64,000 bases of DNA from Methylobacterium sp. Leaf112 (GCF_001423295.1 NZ_LMNG01000001.1:62829-126828); one strand, 5' to 3'. Counted from the first letter of the stretch, positions 24,927 to 34,682 are shown. A program made the numbers and translations. The notes: a model not told the origin generated them from the letters alone.

Positions 24927-26045
24927 ATGACTCAGACGATGACCCAGACCCCGAACCTTCCCGCACCCCTGACCGATGGCGAACCGCGCCTCGGCTTCTG
25001 CTGCAAGTTCATCCTCGAAGCCCCGCCGGAGAGCTTCAAGACCCTGAAGGCCGCCCGCGAGGCGGCCCTGGAGATGAACCTCAGCCACGTCACCATGGCC
25101 AACCTCACGCGCCTCGCGCCTGCGGACCGCCGAGCGAAGCTGGAGGATCTGGCCCGCCACAACCTCGGCGCCCTGGAGCGGCAGATCGCCTGGGTCGCCG
25201 CGCGTCCGCCCCTCGAGCGGCTGCTGCGCATGGCGAGCAACGTGCTCCCCGGCTACACGCACCCGGTGGCGAGCGACATCTACGCCGAGCCGGGCCTGCG
25301 CGCCCTGATCGAGCCGGGGCTCGCCCGCATCGGCGATCTCGCCCGGGCAGCCGGCGTGCGCCTCAGCTTCCATCCCGGTCAGTTCTGCGTCATCGCCTCG
25401 CGCAACCCGTCCGCGCAGGCGAACGGCATCGCCGAGTTCGAGTATCACGCCGAGGTGATGGCGCTGATGGGGTACGGCTCCGGGTGGCACCCGCATGGGG
25501 CGCACATCAACATCCATGTCGGCGCCCGCGACCCCGGCGTCGAGGGGTTCCGTGCCAGTCTGCCCCTGCTCTCGCAAACGGCGCGCGACCTCATCACCGT
25601 CGAAAACGACGAGAATGCCTTCGGCCTCGACACGGTGCTGCAACTCGCCGACGTCGTGCCGGTGGTGCTCGACCTCCATCACCACTGGGTCGAGAGTGGC
25701 GGCGCCTACATCGAGCCCGAGGATCCGCGCATCGCGCGGGTGCGCGATTCGTGGCGCGGCGTGCGCCCCATCGCGCATATCAGCGTCTCGCGGGAGAATC
25801 TCCTGGCGGGCACCGACCCCGAGGCCGCACCCGATTTCGTCGCGCTCTCGGCTGCGGGTCATTCCCGCCGCGACCTCGCGGCCCATTCGGACATGATGTG
25901 GAACCGCGCCGTCAACGCCCTCGTCGGCCGGCACCTCGCCTGGGCGGATTTCGAGATCGAGGCGAAATCGAAGAATCTCGCCTCCGGTCAGATCGCCGCG
26001 CAGGTCGCCCCCGGCCTCGCTTCCGCGACGAAGGCGGCGGCCTGA
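24927..26045 (+). CDS. uvsE: UV damage endonuclease UvsE
   Basis: This 372-residue TIM-barrel enzyme nicks DNA 5' of UV photoproducts, an alternative to nucleotide excision. Diagnostic segments are LGFCCKFI near the start, FHPGQFCVI, TVENDENAFG and DLHHHW, which provide metal-binding His and Glu residues of the UVDE family. ATG 24927 is adjacent to AGG, while ATG 24939 has better spacing; either is possible. The FUSC gene starts 10 bp after the stop. Confidence 0.92.
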   Translation: MTQTMTQTPNLPAPLTDGEPRLGFCCKFILEAPPESFKTLKAAREAALEMNLSHVTMANLTRLAPADRRAKLEDLARHNLGALERQIAWVAARPPLERLLRMASNVLPGYTHPVASDIYAEPGLRALIEPGLARIGDLARAAGVRLSFHPGQFCVIASRNPSAQANGIAEFEYHAEVMALMGYGSGWHPHGAHINIHVGARDPGVEGFRASLPLLSQTARDLITVENDENAFGLDTVLQLADVVPVVLDLHHHWVESGGAYIEPEDPRIARVRDSWRGVRPIAHISVSRENLLAGTDPEAAPDFVALSAAGHSRRDLAAHSDMMWNRAVNALVGRHLAWADFEIEAKSKNLASGQIAAQVAPGLASATKAAA

Positions 26046-26055
26046 GCCCCATCGA

Positions 26056-26655
26056 GTGAGTTCCGTGGAGCAGGAGCTGCGCGAGCCCCCGGTCCTGCCG
26101 GGCGAGGTGACGCGGGACGAGGTCCGCATCGGCTGGCTGCGCCAGCAGATCGGTCGCCTGCGCAAGCGTATGCCCTTGCGCCGGCGCCTCGTCGGCGGGG
26201 CCGCGCACGGGCTGATGTCGGCGTCCGCCGCCCTCATCGCCTACATGCCGACCCAGGCGCTGAACCTCCGCGAGGGATTCTGGAGCGCCATCACGGCCAT
26301 CGCGGTGGTGCAGACGGAGTTCCGCGCCACCCGCACCATGGCCCGCGACCAGTTCCTGGGCGCAGCCACGGGCGGCCTCATCGGTCTTGGCGTGCTCAGT
26401 ACCGTGGGTCAGGACCTCGTCGCCTACGCGGTCGCCGTCATCCTCTCGCTCACCGCGTGCTGGCTCCTCAACGTCGCGAGCGCCGGGCGCCTCGCCGGCA
26501 TCACCGCCACCATCATCCTGCTCGTGCCCCATGTCGGCACCGCCCAGCAGATGTTCGGCTCACGCCTCCTCGAGGTCGGTTGGGGCGTTACCGTCGCCAT
26601 CGCGGTGGGCTGGGTGGCGACACGGATGATGCGCCATCCCGAGGATGGGGCCTGA
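26056..26655 (+). CDS. FUSC-family inner-membrane protein
   Basis: This 199-residue protein uses a GTG start at 26056 or 26065. After a charged N-terminus it has about five membrane spans with ALNLREGFWSAITAIAVVQTEF, the recognisable FUSC (fusaric-acid-resistance-like) repeat, and VASAGRLAGITATIILLVP. It is much shorter than full efflux pumps and contains only the membrane half. Its substrate is unknown. It lies directly ahead of ftsW, where other alphaproteobacteria have murD. Confidence 0.75.
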   Translation: MSSVEQELREPPVLPGEVTRDEVRIGWLRQQIGRLRKRMPLRRRLVGGAAHGLMSASAALIAYMPTQALNLREGFWSAITAIAVVQTEFRATRTMARDQFLGAATGGLIGLGVLSTVGQDLVAYAVAVILSLTACWLLNVASAGRLAGITATIILLVPHVGTAQQMFGSRLLEVGWGVTVAIAVGWVATRMMRHPEDGA

Positions 26656-26770
26656 CCGCAAAGGATTGGTTTACCATTCCGGCACAGGATCGCGCCGTGC
26701 CGGCTCCCGATGCTGCCGGCGGCCGGCGGCTGCTCCTTCGAGCGCCCAGGCCTCACGGAGAGCGCTCACC

Positions 26771-27937
26771 ATGATGTCCCGCGCGGAACGCACGCCTCTC
26801 ACCGATTGGTGGTGGACCGTCGATCGCGGCCTGCTGGCGGGCCTCGGCGCCCTCATGGTGGCCGGCCTCGTCTTCCTCATGGGCGGCGGTCCGCCGGTGG
26901 CCGAGAAGATCGGCCTGCCGACCTTCCACTTCCTCAACCGGCAGGCGCTCTATCTCGCGCCGACCCTGCTGATCATCGTGGCCGTGTCGTTCCTGTCCCT
27001 GCGCCACATCCGGCGCGTGGCCCTGGCGACGTGGCTCATGGGCGTGGTCCTGTGCGTGCTCGCCGGCAAGTTCGGGCCGGAGATCAAGGGCGCGCATCGC
27101 TGGATCCAGTTCGGCCCCTTCGGCCTGCAGCCGTCGGAATTCGTCAAGCCCGCCTTCGTGGTGGTGGCCGCCTGGGCCTTCTCGGAGGGCGCTCAGCGCC
27201 GCGACATGCCGGGCGGCCTGCTGGCGATCCTGCTCCTGCCCATCACCATCGTGCCCCTCGTGCTCCAGCCGGATTTCGGCCAGACCATGCTCATCACCAT
27301 CGTGTGGTGCGCGCTGTTCTTCGTGGCCGGCCTGCACTGGTTCTGGGTCGCGGGCCTCGGCATCGCCGGACTGCTCGGCGTCGGCGTCGCCTACCGCTTC
27401 CTGTACCACGTGCGCGAGCGCATCGACCGGTTCATGAACACCGAGTCCGGCGACAACTTCCAGGGCTTCTGGGCGCACGAATCGTTCAACGCCGGCGGCT
27501 GGCTCGGCGTCGGGCCGGGCGAGGGCCTGGCCAAGCGCCACCTGCCCGACGCGCACACCGACTTCCTGTTCTCGGTGATCGGCGAGGAGTTCGGCGTCCT
27601 CGTCTGCCTCGGCCTCGTGTCGCTGTTCGCCTACCTGGTCATGCGCGGCCTGAAACTCGCCCGGCGCACGGACGACACCTTTTCTCGCCTGGCGATCACG
27701 GGTCTGGTCACCCTGTTCGGGCTCCAGGCCTGCATCAACATGGCGGTGAACGTCCAGCTGATGCCCGCCAAGGGCATGACCCTGCCGTTCGTCTCCTACG
27801 GCGGCTCGTCGATGCTGTCCCTGGCCCTCGGAATGGGCTTCCTCGTCGCCTTGACCCGCAAGCGCCCGCGCACCACCACCCTGAGCCAGAAGCCGCCGGG
27901 GACCGCCCCGGCGACCGTCGCCGGAGTGATGCGTTGA
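26771..27937 (+). CDS. ftsW: peptidoglycan glycosyltransferase FtsW
   Basis: This 388-residue SEDS-family protein has about ten membrane spans and polymerises lipid II at the septum with a partner class B penicillin-binding protein. Family motifs include KGAHRWIQFGPFGLQPSEFVKPA, DAHTDFLFSVIGEEFG and LPFVSYGGSSML. ATG 26771 and 26774 are adjacent; the first is used here. TTTACCAT, a CtrA-like half-site, lies at 26670. The stop overlaps the TTG start of murG. Confidence 0.95.
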   Translation: MMSRAERTPLTDWWWTVDRGLLAGLGALMVAGLVFLMGGGPPVAEKIGLPTFHFLNRQALYLAPTLLIIVAVSFLSLRHIRRVALATWLMGVVLCVLAGKFGPEIKGAHRWIQFGPFGLQPSEFVKPAFVVVAAWAFSEGAQRRDMPGGLLAILLLPITIVPLVLQPDFGQTMLITIVWCALFFVAGLHWFWVAGLGIAGLLGVGVAYRFLYHVRERIDRFMNTESGDNFQGFWAHESFNAGGWLGVGPGEGLAKRHLPDAHTDFLFSVIGEEFGVLVCLGLVSLFAYLVMRGLKLARRTDDTFSRLAITGLVTLFGLQACINMAVNVQLMPAKGMTLPFVSYGGSSMLSLALGMGFLVALTRKRPRTTTLSQKPPGTAPATVAGVMR

Positions 27938-29043
27938 CCGTCGCCACCGCTACCATCCTCCTGTGTGCCGGCGGCACGGGCGGGCACCTGTTTCCGGCCG
28001 AGAGCCTCGCCCACGTCCTGCGCGCGCGCGGGATGCGGGTGGTGCTCGCCACCGACGCGCGGGTCGATTCCATCGCTACGGGGTTTCCGGCCTCCGAGAT
28101 CGTCACCATCGCGTCGGCCACGCCTTCGGGCCGGTCCCCGGTGAAGCGCGGCCTCGCCCTCCTCACCCTGGGGCGCGGCTTCGGCGTCGCCGCGCGGCAG
28201 ATCAAGCGCCTCGATCCCGCCGCCATCGTGGGCTTCGGCGGCTACCCCACGGTGCCGCCCATGCTCGCCGGGCAGATCCTGCGGGTGCCGACAGTTCTGC
28301 ACGAGCAGAACGCCGTCATGGGCCGGGCCAACGCCTTCCTGGCCCGCGGCGCGCGGGCCATCGCCACGGGCTTCCGGGAGGTCCGCGGCGTGCCCCTCAA
28401 GGCGCTGGCGCCCCGCACCCACACGGGCAATCCCCTGCGCCCGGCGGTGATCGCGGCCGCGGCCACGCCCTATCCCTCCGTCGGGCCAGGCGACCCCCTC
28501 CACCTCCTCGTCTTCGGCGGCAGCCAGGGCGCGCGGGTGATGGGCGAGGTGGTGCCCAAAGCCATCGCGATCCTGCCGGCGGACCTGCGTGCCCGCCTCC
28601 ACCTCGTCCAGCAGGTGCGGGCCGAGGATCTCACGGCGGTGCAGAACCTCTATCTCGGCCTCGGCCTCGGCGGTTTCGAGGCGGCGCCCTTCTTCAAGGA
28701 CCTGCCGGCCCGCATGGCCGCCGCCCACCTCGTCGTCGGGCGGTCCGGCGCCTCCACGGTCTCGGAACTCGCCGCCATCGGCCGGCCGTCGATCCTGGTG
28801 CCGCTCCCCGGGGCGCTGGATCAGGATCAGGCCGCCAACGCCGCGACCCTGGCCTCCATCGGCGCGGCCCTGGCGATTCCCCAGAGCCAGTTCACGCCCG
28901 ATCGCCTCGCGGCCGAACTCGTGGACCGCTTCACGGAGGGCGGGAAATTGACCGCGGCGGCGGCAGCGGCCAAAAGCGCGGGCATCCACGACGCCGCCGA
29001 ACGCCTCGCCGACATCGTCGTCGCCACGGCCGCCCGCACCTGA
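27934..29043 (+). CDS. murG: UDP-GlcNAc:lipid I N-acetylglucosaminyltransferase MurG
   Basis: MurG adds GlcNAc to lipid I to give lipid II on the inner face of the membrane. The 369-residue protein has the two-domain GT-B fold: [16 protein letters not shown] near the N-terminus, [28 protein letters not shown] and the [15 protein letters not shown] nucleotide-sugar site. TTG at 27934 is the only start that gives a full N-terminal domain; it overlaps the ftsW stop by 4 bases. Confidence 0.95.
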   Translation: MTVATATILLCAGGTGGHLFPAESLAHVLRARGMRVVLATDARVDSIATGFPASEIVTIASATPSGRSPVKRGLALLTLGRGFGVAARQIKRLDPAAIVGFGGYPTVPPMLAGQILRVPTVLHEQNAVMGRANAFLARGARAIATGFREVRGVPLKALAPRTHTGNPLRPAVIAAAATPYPSVGPGDPLHLLVFGGSQGARVMGEVVPKAIAILPADLRARLHLVQQVRAEDLTAVQNLYLGLGLGGFEAAPFFKDLPARMAAAHLVVGRSGASTVSELAAIGRPSILVPLPGALDQDQAANAATLASIGAALAIPQSQFTPDRLAAELVDRFTEGGKLTAAAAAAKSAGIHDAAERLADIVVATAART

Positions 29044-29098
29044 TCTTCCCCTCCATGGGCGCCGCCTCGGGTGCGCCCGGCCTGGACTGGTTCATCCC

Positions 29099-30514
29099 AT
29101 GAAGCTGCCCGACAAGCTCGGCCCCATCCACTTCATCGGCATCGGCGGCATCGGCATGTCCGGCATCGCCGAGGTGATGATGAACCTCGGCTACACCGTC
29201 CAGGGCTCCGACGCCTCGGACAACGCCAACGTCCGACGTTTGGCCGAGAAAGGCATCCGCACCTTCGTCGGCCACAGCGCCTCGAACGTGGAGGACGCCG
29301 CCCTCGTGGTCGTCTCCACGGCGATCCAGCGCGACAACCCCGAACTCGTCGCCGCCCGCGAGCGCCGCCTGCCGGTGGTGCGCCGGGCCGAGATGCTGGC
29401 CGAGCTCATGCGCTTCAAGTCGTGCGTCGCCATCGCGGGCACCCACGGCAAGACCACCACGACGTCCCTGGTCGCGACCCTGCTCGACGCCGGCAACATG
29501 GACCCCACGGTCATCAACGGCGGCATCATCAACGCCTACGGCACCAACGCCCGCATGGGCGAGGGCGAGTGGATGGTGGTGGAGGCCGACGAATCCGACG
29601 GCACCTTCCTCAAGCTGCCGGCCGATGTCGCCATCGTCACCAACATCGACCCCGAGCACCTCGACCATTTCGGCTCGTTCGACGCGGTCAAGGACGCGTT
29701 CCGGCGCTTCATCGACAACATCCCGTTCTACGGCTTCGCCGTGATGTGCATCGACCACCCGGTGGTGCAGGACCTCGTCGGGCACATCGAGGACCGCCGT
29801 ATCATCACCTACGGCGAGAACCCGCAGGCCGATGTGCGCCTCATCGACATCGACCTGCGTGGCGGCCAGAGCAAGTTTCGGGTGATGATCCGCGACCGGC
29901 GGCCGGGCTTCCGCATCGAGATGGAGGACCTCGTCCTGCCGATGCCGGGCAAGCACAACGCCCTCAACGCCACGGCGGCGCTCGCCGTCGCGCACGAGCT
30001 CGGCGTCGAGCCGGAGGCGATCCGCAAGGCGCTCGCCGGCTTCGGCGGGGTCAAGCGCCGCTTCACCAAGACCGGCGAGTGGAACGGCGCCCTGATCTTC
30101 GACGATTACGGACACCATCCCGTGGAGATCAAGGCGGTGCTCAAGGCCGCCCGCGCCTCCACGGACGGCAACGTGGTGGCCATCGTCCAGCCCCACCGCT
30201 ACACCCGGCTGGCCTCCCTGTTCGACGATTTCTGCACCTGCTTCAACGACGCCGACACGGTGATCGTCGCCCCCGTCTACGCCGCCGGGGAACCCTCCAT
30301 CGAAGGCATGGACCGCGACGGCCTCGTCGCGGGCCTCAAATCGCGCGGCCACCGCGATGCCATCGCCCTGGACCGCTCCGAGGATCTCGCCGGCATCGTC
30401 GCCGGGCGGGCGAAGGCGGGCGACTACGTCGTGTGCCTGGGCGCGGGCAACATCACCCAATGGGCCTACGCCCTGCCGGGCGAGCTGGCGGCGCTCGGGG
30501 GGGTGGCGGGGTGA
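29099..30514 (+). CDS. murC: UDP-N-acetylmuramate--L-alanine ligase MurC
   Basis: This 471-residue ATP-dependent ligase adds L-alanine to UDP-MurNAc. It shows [15 protein letters not shown] at the N-terminus, the P-loop [11 protein letters not shown] (about 116-126), [21 protein letters not shown] and [12 protein letters not shown]. It starts 55 bp after murG. It ends only 7 bp from the stop of the oppositely oriented antitoxin gene. Confidence 0.96.
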   Translation: MKLPDKLGPIHFIGIGGIGMSGIAEVMMNLGYTVQGSDASDNANVRRLAEKGIRTFVGHSASNVEDAALVVVSTAIQRDNPELVAARERRLPVVRRAEMLAELMRFKSCVAIAGTHGKTTTTSLVATLLDAGNMDPTVINGGIINAYGTNARMGEGEWMVVEADESDGTFLKLPADVAIVTNIDPEHLDHFGSFDAVKDAFRRFIDNIPFYGFAVMCIDHPVVQDLVGHIEDRRIITYGENPQADVRLIDIDLRGGQSKFRVMIRDRRPGFRIEMEDLVLPMPGKHNALNATAALAVAHELGVEPEAIRKALAGFGGVKRRFTKTGEWNGALIFDDYGHHPVEIKAVLKAARASTDGNVVAIVQPHRYTRLASLFDDFCTCFNDADTVIVAPVYAAGEPSIEGMDRDGLVAGLKSRGHRDAIALDRSEDLAGIVAGRAKAGDYVVCLGAGNITQWAYALPGELAALGGVAG

Positions 30515-30521
30515 CAGACGC

Positions 30522-30911
30522 TCACGCGGCCTTGGCGTCCGGCAGAAGATCGTCCGGATCGACGCCGAGCACTGCGGCGAGAGATCGGTAGTCCGTGGTG
30601 TCGCCCGCGTATGCGCCTTGCTCCATCGCCGCGAGATCAGGCTCCGTGATGCCGGCCCGTTCGGCCAGCGCCGCCGCAGCCATGCCGCGGCGCTCGCGCC
30701 AGAAAACGAGGGGCGTCGGCGCCGCGCGCAGGGCATCGAGGTCGGCCTCGCGTAACAGCTCGTCGGCGCCTGTATCGAGCCGCGTCCGCGAAGCGGCGAG
30801 GTTGCGTGTATCCGACGCGTCCTCGGCCAGGGCGACGAGGCGTTCGAACTCGGCTTCGGGAAGAATGACGATCGCTTCGCCGGCCGGCGTTCTCGTGCGG
30901 ACGGTGGTCAT
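30522..30911 (-). CDS. antitoxin with Phd-like N-terminus and XRE helix-turn-helix
   Basis: This 129-residue protein appears to combine two parts. Residues about 10-32 (GEAIVILPEAEFERLVALAE) resemble the N-terminal region of Phd/YefM antitoxins. Residues about 68-122 (FWRERRGMAAAALAERAGITEPDLAAMEQG) form an XRE-type helix-turn-helix. It lies 10 bp downstream of a RelE-like toxin gene, in the toxin-first order of HigBA modules. It should bind and neutralise the toxin and repress the shared promoter. Confidence 0.78.
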   Translation of the reverse strand: MTTVRTRTPAGEAIVILPEAEFERLVALAEDASDTRNLAASRTRLDTGADELLREADLDALRAAPTPLVFWRERRGMAAAALAERAGITEPDLAAMEQGAYAGDTTDYRSLAAVLGVDPDDLLPDAKAA

Positions 30912-30921
30912 GTCGCTGGTC

Positions 30922-31176
30922 CTAATCGTAGATCGACCCACGCGGTCCGACATCATGCACAATGACCCGATCGGGCTCGCTCGTGAAAATCACCCGCCAA
31001 TCGCCGACGCGGCGGCGACAGCCGTCCTGACCTTTCAGGGCCTTGATGTTGTTGACCAGGGCGTCCGGATCTTCGGCGAGTTGGCGCAGTTTGGCGCGGA
31101 TCAGGGCCTCCGTCGTCGCCGGCATCCGGCTCAGGGCACAGGCCGCCGGGCGGGTGAAAACGATCGCCCTGTCCAT
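30922..31176 (-). CDS. RelE/ParE-family toxin
   Basis: This 84-residue protein has the RelE-superfamily pattern NNIKALKG...CRRRVGDWRVIF...VIVHDVGPRG. Members of the RelE branch cleave mRNA on the ribosome. The start at 31176 is preferred over 31203. The gene pair is inserted between murC and murB on the opposite strand, and 62 bp of AT-richer DNA separate it from the murB start. Confidence 0.82.
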   Translation of the reverse strand: MDRAIVFTRPAACALSRMPATTEALIRAKLRQLAEDPDALVNNIKALKGQDGCRRRVGDWRVIFTSEPDRVIVHDVGPRGSIYD

Positions 31177-31238
31177 GCCCCCACCCGCCCATCGGCTCTG
31201 CAATTTCTAATTGATTATGCCGAAAGGCACCAGCACCC
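31177..31238. promoter_or_regulatory. divergent promoter region between toxin gene and murB
   Basis: This 62-bp spacer contains the AT-rich TGCAATTTCTAATTGATTAT. It must hold the toxin-antitoxin promoter and may also hold a murB promoter, since the convergent pair interrupts read-through from murC. Confidence 0.45.
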
Positions 31239-32198
31239 ATGACCGCCTTCCCCGATCTCACCCCCGCCTTCCCCGATCTCACCCCCGCCATCCGCGCGGC
31301 CGCGCCCGCCCTGCGCGGGCGCCTCATCGCCAACCAGCCCCTGTCCGACCTGACCTGGTTCCGGGTCGGCGGGCCGGCGCAGGTGCTGTTCACCCCGGCC
31401 GATGCGGAGGATCTCGCCGCCCTGCTGGCCGGCCTCGACCCGGAGATCCCCGTCACGGTGATCGGCCTCGGCTCGAACCTCATCGTGCGCGACGGCGGCG
31501 TGCCGGGCGTGGTGGTGCGCCTCGGCGGCAAGGCCTTCGGGTCGGTCGCGATCGACGGCGATCACCTGCGCGTCGGTACCGCCGTGCCCGACATGCGCCT
31601 CGCCAAGGCGGCGGCGGAAGCCGGCCTCGACGGGCTCGCGTTTTTCCGCGGCATCCCCGGCTCCATCGGCGGGGCGCTCCGCATGAATGCCGGGGCCCAT
31701 GGCGGCGAGACCACGGACGTGCTGATCGTTGCCGAGGGCGTCGACCGGAAGGGCGACCGGCGGACGTTCGGCCACGCCGAGATGGGGTTCGCCTACCGCC
31801 ACAGCGGGGCCCCCGACGACGTGATCTTCACCCATGCCGTGTTCCGGGGCCGTCCGGGTGATCGCGAAAGCATCGAGGCCGAGATGGATCGGGTCACGGC
31901 GGCGCGCGAGGCCGCCCAGCCCATCCGCGAGCGCACCGGCGGCTCGACCTTCAAGAACCCGCCCGGCGGCAAGGCCTGGCAGCTCGTCGACGCCGCCGGC
32001 TGCCGGGGCCTGCGGGTCGGCGGTGCCGAGGTCTCGCCCATGCACTGCAACTTCCTGATCAACCGCGATGGCGCCACGGCGGCCGACATCGAGGGCCTCG
32101 GCGAGGAGGTGCGCCGGCGCGTGCGCGAGACCAGCGGCGTCGACCTACATTGGGAGATCAAGCGCATCGGCCTCGACGCCTCTGCTGTAAGTCGGTAA
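31239..32198 (+). CDS. murB: UDP-N-acetylenolpyruvoylglucosamine reductase MurB
   Basis: This 319-residue FAD enzyme reduces enolpyruvyl-UDP-GlcNAc to UDP-MurNAc. Motifs are [24 protein letters not shown] (FAD), [37 protein letters not shown] with the catalytic Ser, and [14 protein letters not shown]. The length suits the shorter MurB type. Residues about 3-16 contain a perfect seven-residue duplication encoded by a 21-bp tandem repeat. Confidence 0.95.
   Translation: MTAFPDLTPAFPDLTPAIRAAAPALRGRLIANQPLSDLTWFRVGGPAQVLFTPADAEDLAALLAGLDPEIPVTVIGLGSNLIVRDGGVPGVVVRLGGKAFGSVAIDGDHLRVGTAVPDMRLAKAAAEAGLDGLAFFRGIPGSIGGALRMNAGAHGGETTDVLIVAEGVDRKGDRRTFGHAEMGFAYRHSGAPDDVIFTHAVFRGRPGDRESIEAEMDRVTAAREAAQPIRERTGGSTFKNPPGGKAWQLVDAAGCRGLRVGGAEVSPMHCNFLINRDGATAADIEGLGEEVRRRVRETSGVDLHWEIKRIGLDASAVSR
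31245..31286. repeat. 21-bp perfect tandem duplication at the murB 5' end
   Basis: GCCTTCCCCGATCTCACCCC plus one further C occurs twice head to tail (31245-31265 and 31266-31286). It encodes Ala-Phe-Pro-Asp-Leu-Thr-Pro twice, ahead of the enzyme core. Confidence 0.95.
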
Positions 32199-32226
32199 GT
32201 CGTAAGGACGCTTCTGGAGTACAGCC

Positions 32227-32457
32227 ATGGCCCACGCCGTTCGAACCGCCTATTCCAAGGTTTCCGTGAAAAGCCAGACGGTCCTGCCCGCCGAGGTTCG
32301 CGCCAAGCTCGGGATCGCGCCCGGAGACCGCCTTCGCTATGTGCTGACGGCCGATGGGATCCGGATCGAGAAGGCGCAGCCGGAGGTTGAGGACCCGTTC
32401 GTGACCTTCACGGAATGGGCGAGCCCCATCGACGACGAAGACTATGCCAACCTCTGA
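32227..32457 (+). CDS. AbrB/MazE-type antitoxin
   Basis: This 76-residue protein has a SpoVT/AbrB DNA-binding fold: VSVKSQTVLPAEVRAKLGIAPGDRLRYVL, followed by an acidic tail suited to toxin binding. It overlaps the downstream MazF/PemK-like toxin gene by 14 bases. It probably represses its own promoter. It starts 28 bp after murB, co-directionally. Confidence 0.85.
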   Translation: MAHAVRTAYSKVSVKSQTVLPAEVRAKLGIAPGDRLRYVLTADGIRIEKAQPEVEDPFVTFTEWASPIDDEDYANL

Positions 32458-32800
32458 CCGTCAGGCGCTCGTCGCCGGCACCGTCATTGTCGTGCCTTTT
32501 CCATACTCCGATCGTCTCGCGGAAAAGCGCCGCCCGGCCGTCGTTATCTCCGGTCCCGCCGTGGCCGAGGCCGGCTTCGTTTGGATCGCCATGATCACCA
32601 GCGCACGCCATGCGAACAGGGCGGGAGACCTTCCGATTTCGGACCTCGAAGCTGCCGGTCTCGAAACCGCTTCGATGGTGCGCCCGTCCAAGATTGCCTG
32701 CATCGAGCCGTCGCGCATCCTGCGCCGGATCGGCGCCTTGCCGGTCCATGCCGCCGAGGCGGTCTTTGACGCCGTCCGCAGTCGGATTGGTCCCGTCTGA
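32444..32800 (+). CDS. MazF/PemK-family endoribonuclease toxin
   Basis: This 118-residue protein has [12 protein letters not shown] near the N-terminus, RRPAVVISG, and [13 protein letters not shown] in the second half, the pattern of MazF/PemK/Kid toxins that cut mRNA. It overlaps the antitoxin gene by 14 bases. The ddl start lies 38 bp downstream, so read-through into the division genes is possible. Confidence 0.82.
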   Translation: MPTSDRQALVAGTVIVVPFPYSDRLAEKRRPAVVISGPAVAEAGFVWIAMITSARHANRAGDLPISDLEAAGLETASMVRPSKIACIEPSRILRRIGALPVHAAEAVFDAVRSRIGPV

Positions 32801-32838
32801 TCCCTTGTCCTGTCCGCATCCGCCTTCCGGAGCCTCCC

Positions 32839-33762
32839 ATGTCCCAGCACGTCGCCGTCCTCATGGGCGGGTGGTCCTCCGAGCGCCCGGTCTCGCTCAA
32901 TTCCGGCAACGCCTGCGCCGAGGCCCTGGAGGGCCGCGGCTACCGGGTGACCCGCGTCGATGTCGGACCGGACATCGCCACGGTGCTCACCCACCTCAAG
33001 CCCGACGTCGCCTTCAACGCCCTGCACGGGCCGGCGGGCGAGGACGGCACGATCCAGGGCCTGCTGGAGCTGCTGCGCATTCCCTACACCCACTCGGGCG
33101 TGCTCGCCTCGGCGCTCGCCATGCACAAGGAACGTGCCAAAACGATCATGCGGGCGGCCGGTGTGAGCGTTCCCGAGGGCCGCGTCGTTAACCGTCATGC
33201 AGCCGCGAAGTCACACCTGCTGACGCCGCCCTACGTGCTCAAGCCGGTGGCCGAGGGCTCGTCCATGGGCGTCGTCATCGTGCGCGACGCGAGCGCCCCG
33301 CCGCCCCGGGACGTCGGCCGGGCGGATTGGGGCTACGGCGATGATATCCTTATCGAAACCTACGTCGCCGGACGCGAGCTGACCTGCGCGGTGATGGGCG
33401 ACAAGGCCCTCGGGGTGATCGAGATCAAGACCGCCTCGGGGGACTGGTACGACTACGATGCGAAGTACGCCGAAGGGGGGTCGATCCACGTCCTCCCGGC
33501 AGAAATTAAACCAAATCTTTACCAGCGTGTCCAAGAGTTGTCGTTAACGGCGCATCAAGCACTCGGGTGCCGGGGCATCAGCCGTGCGGACCTCCGCTTC
33601 GACGACACACCGGGTGGAACCGGTGCCCTCGTCGTCCTGGAGGTCAACACGCAACCCGGCATGACGAAGACGAGCCTTGTGCCGGAGATCGCAGCCCACG
33701 CTGGTCATAGTTTCGGTGAGCTCGTCCAATGGATGGTGGAGGACGCAACGTTGGGCCGCTGA
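32839..33762 (+). CDS. ddl: D-alanine--D-alanine ligase
   Basis: This 307-residue ATP-grasp ligase makes D-Ala-D-Ala for the peptidoglycan stem. It shows [17 protein letters not shown], the ATP-binding [11 protein letters not shown], and the C-terminal [18 protein letters not shown] with metal ligands. ATG 32839 follows CCGGAG. Codon usage changes sharply at about 33499-33560 to AT-ending codons, which suggests that a promoter for ftsQ is embedded there. The 3' end overlaps ftsQ by 34 bp. Confidence 0.95.
   Translation: MSQHVAVLMGGWSSERPVSLNSGNACAEALEGRGYRVTRVDVGPDIATVLTHLKPDVAFNALHGPAGEDGTIQGLLELLRIPYTHSGVLASALAMHKERAKTIMRAAGVSVPEGRVVNRHAAAKSHLLTPPYVLKPVAEGSSMGVVIVRDASAPPPRDVGRADWGYGDDILIETYVAGRELTCAVMGDKALGVIEIKTASGDWYDYDAKYAEGGSIHVLPAEIKPNLYQRVQELSLTAHQALGCRGISRADLRFDDTPGGTGALVVLEVNTQPGMTKTSLVPEIAAHAGHSFGELVQWMVEDATLGR
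33499..33561 (+). promoter_or_regulatory. AT-rich island inside ddl, candidate ftsQA promoter with TTAA elements
   Basis: By hand count these 63 bp are about 44% G+C inside a much richer gene. They contain TTAA at 33506 followed by TTTACC at 33518-33523, and TTAAC at 33544. They lie 170-230 bp before ftsQ. In Caulobacter the CtrA-regulated ftsQA promoter lies in ddl, so the same role is inferred here. Confidence 0.45.
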
Positions 33763-34682
33763 GCGGGTCGGGTCATTCCGGCGGCGCAGGCTTCGCCCCG
33801 GCCCGCGCCCTGCGCGACGCCGTGACCGCACGCCTGCGGCGCCTGGGTCCGGGCCGCCGCTCGCGCCTCGCTCTGCCCATCGAGCGGCGCATCCCGCGCC
33901 ACCTCGGCACCCTGGCCATGTCCGTGTCCTTCGCCGCCCTGGCGCTGACGGGCTTCGTCGCCAGCGGCCGCTACGAGCGCTTCGTCCTCGAGAACGGCCG
34001 CCCCTTCGACATTCTCGCGCGCCTGGCCGGCTTCGGCGTCGAGCGCGTCACCATCGCGGGGATCGCTCGCCTCTATGAGCGCGAAGTGCTCCAGGCCGCC
34101 GGCATCGACGGCCACTCGTCGGTGGTGTTCCTCGACGTCAACGAGGTCCGCGACCGGCTGATGCAGGTGCCCCTCATCGCCAGCGCCTCCGTGCGCAAGG
34201 TGTACCCGAACGAGATCGTCATCACCCAGGTCGAGCGCGAGCCCGCCGCCCTGTGGCAGCGCAACGGAATCATCTCGGTCATCGCCGCCGACGGCAAGGT
34301 GATCGACGAGATGCGGGACGACCGCTACGCCGCGCTCCCCCTCGTGGTGGGGGAGGGCGCCAACGAGCGCCTCAAGGATTACCTCGCCCTCATCGAGGCC
34401 GCCGGCACCCTCGCCGAGCGGGTTAAGGCCGGAACCTACGTCTCCGGCCGGCGCTGGACGCTCAAGCTCGACGGCGTCGACATCCGCCTGCCCGAGACCG
34501 GGGCGGCGGACGCGCTCGCCCGCCTCGTTCGCCTCGAGCGCGACGCCCGCATCCTCGAGAAGGACATCATCGCGGTGGACCTGCGCATGCCCGACCGGGT
34601 GGTGGTGCGGCTCACCGAGGAAGCCGCCGCCGCCCGCGCGGAATCCCAGAAGAAGCCCAAGGCCAAGGGAGCCGCCACGTGA
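33729..34682 (+). CDS. ftsQ: cell division protein FtsQ
   Basis: This 317-residue bitopic protein links the early and late divisome. A cytoplasmic Arg-rich part (1-60), one membrane span (about 63-83) and a POTRA domain ([24 protein letters not shown], about 100-170) precede the beta domain. The tail is Lys/Ala-rich. The start overlaps ddl by 34 bp. The ftsA gene follows after 81 bp. Confidence 0.93.
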   Translation: MDGGGRNVGPLSGSGHSGGAGFAPARALRDAVTARLRRLGPGRRSRLALPIERRIPRHLGTLAMSVSFAALALTGFVASGRYERFVLENGRPFDILARLAGFGVERVTIAGIARLYEREVLQAAGIDGHSSVVFLDVNEVRDRLMQVPLIASASVRKVYPNEIVITQVEREPAALWQRNGIISVIAADGKVIDEMRDDRYAALPLVVGEGANERLKDYLALIEAAGTLAERVKAGTYVSGRRWTLKLDGVDIRLPETGAADALARLVRLERDARILEKDIIAVDLRMPDRVVVRLTEEAAAARAESQKKPKAKGAAT

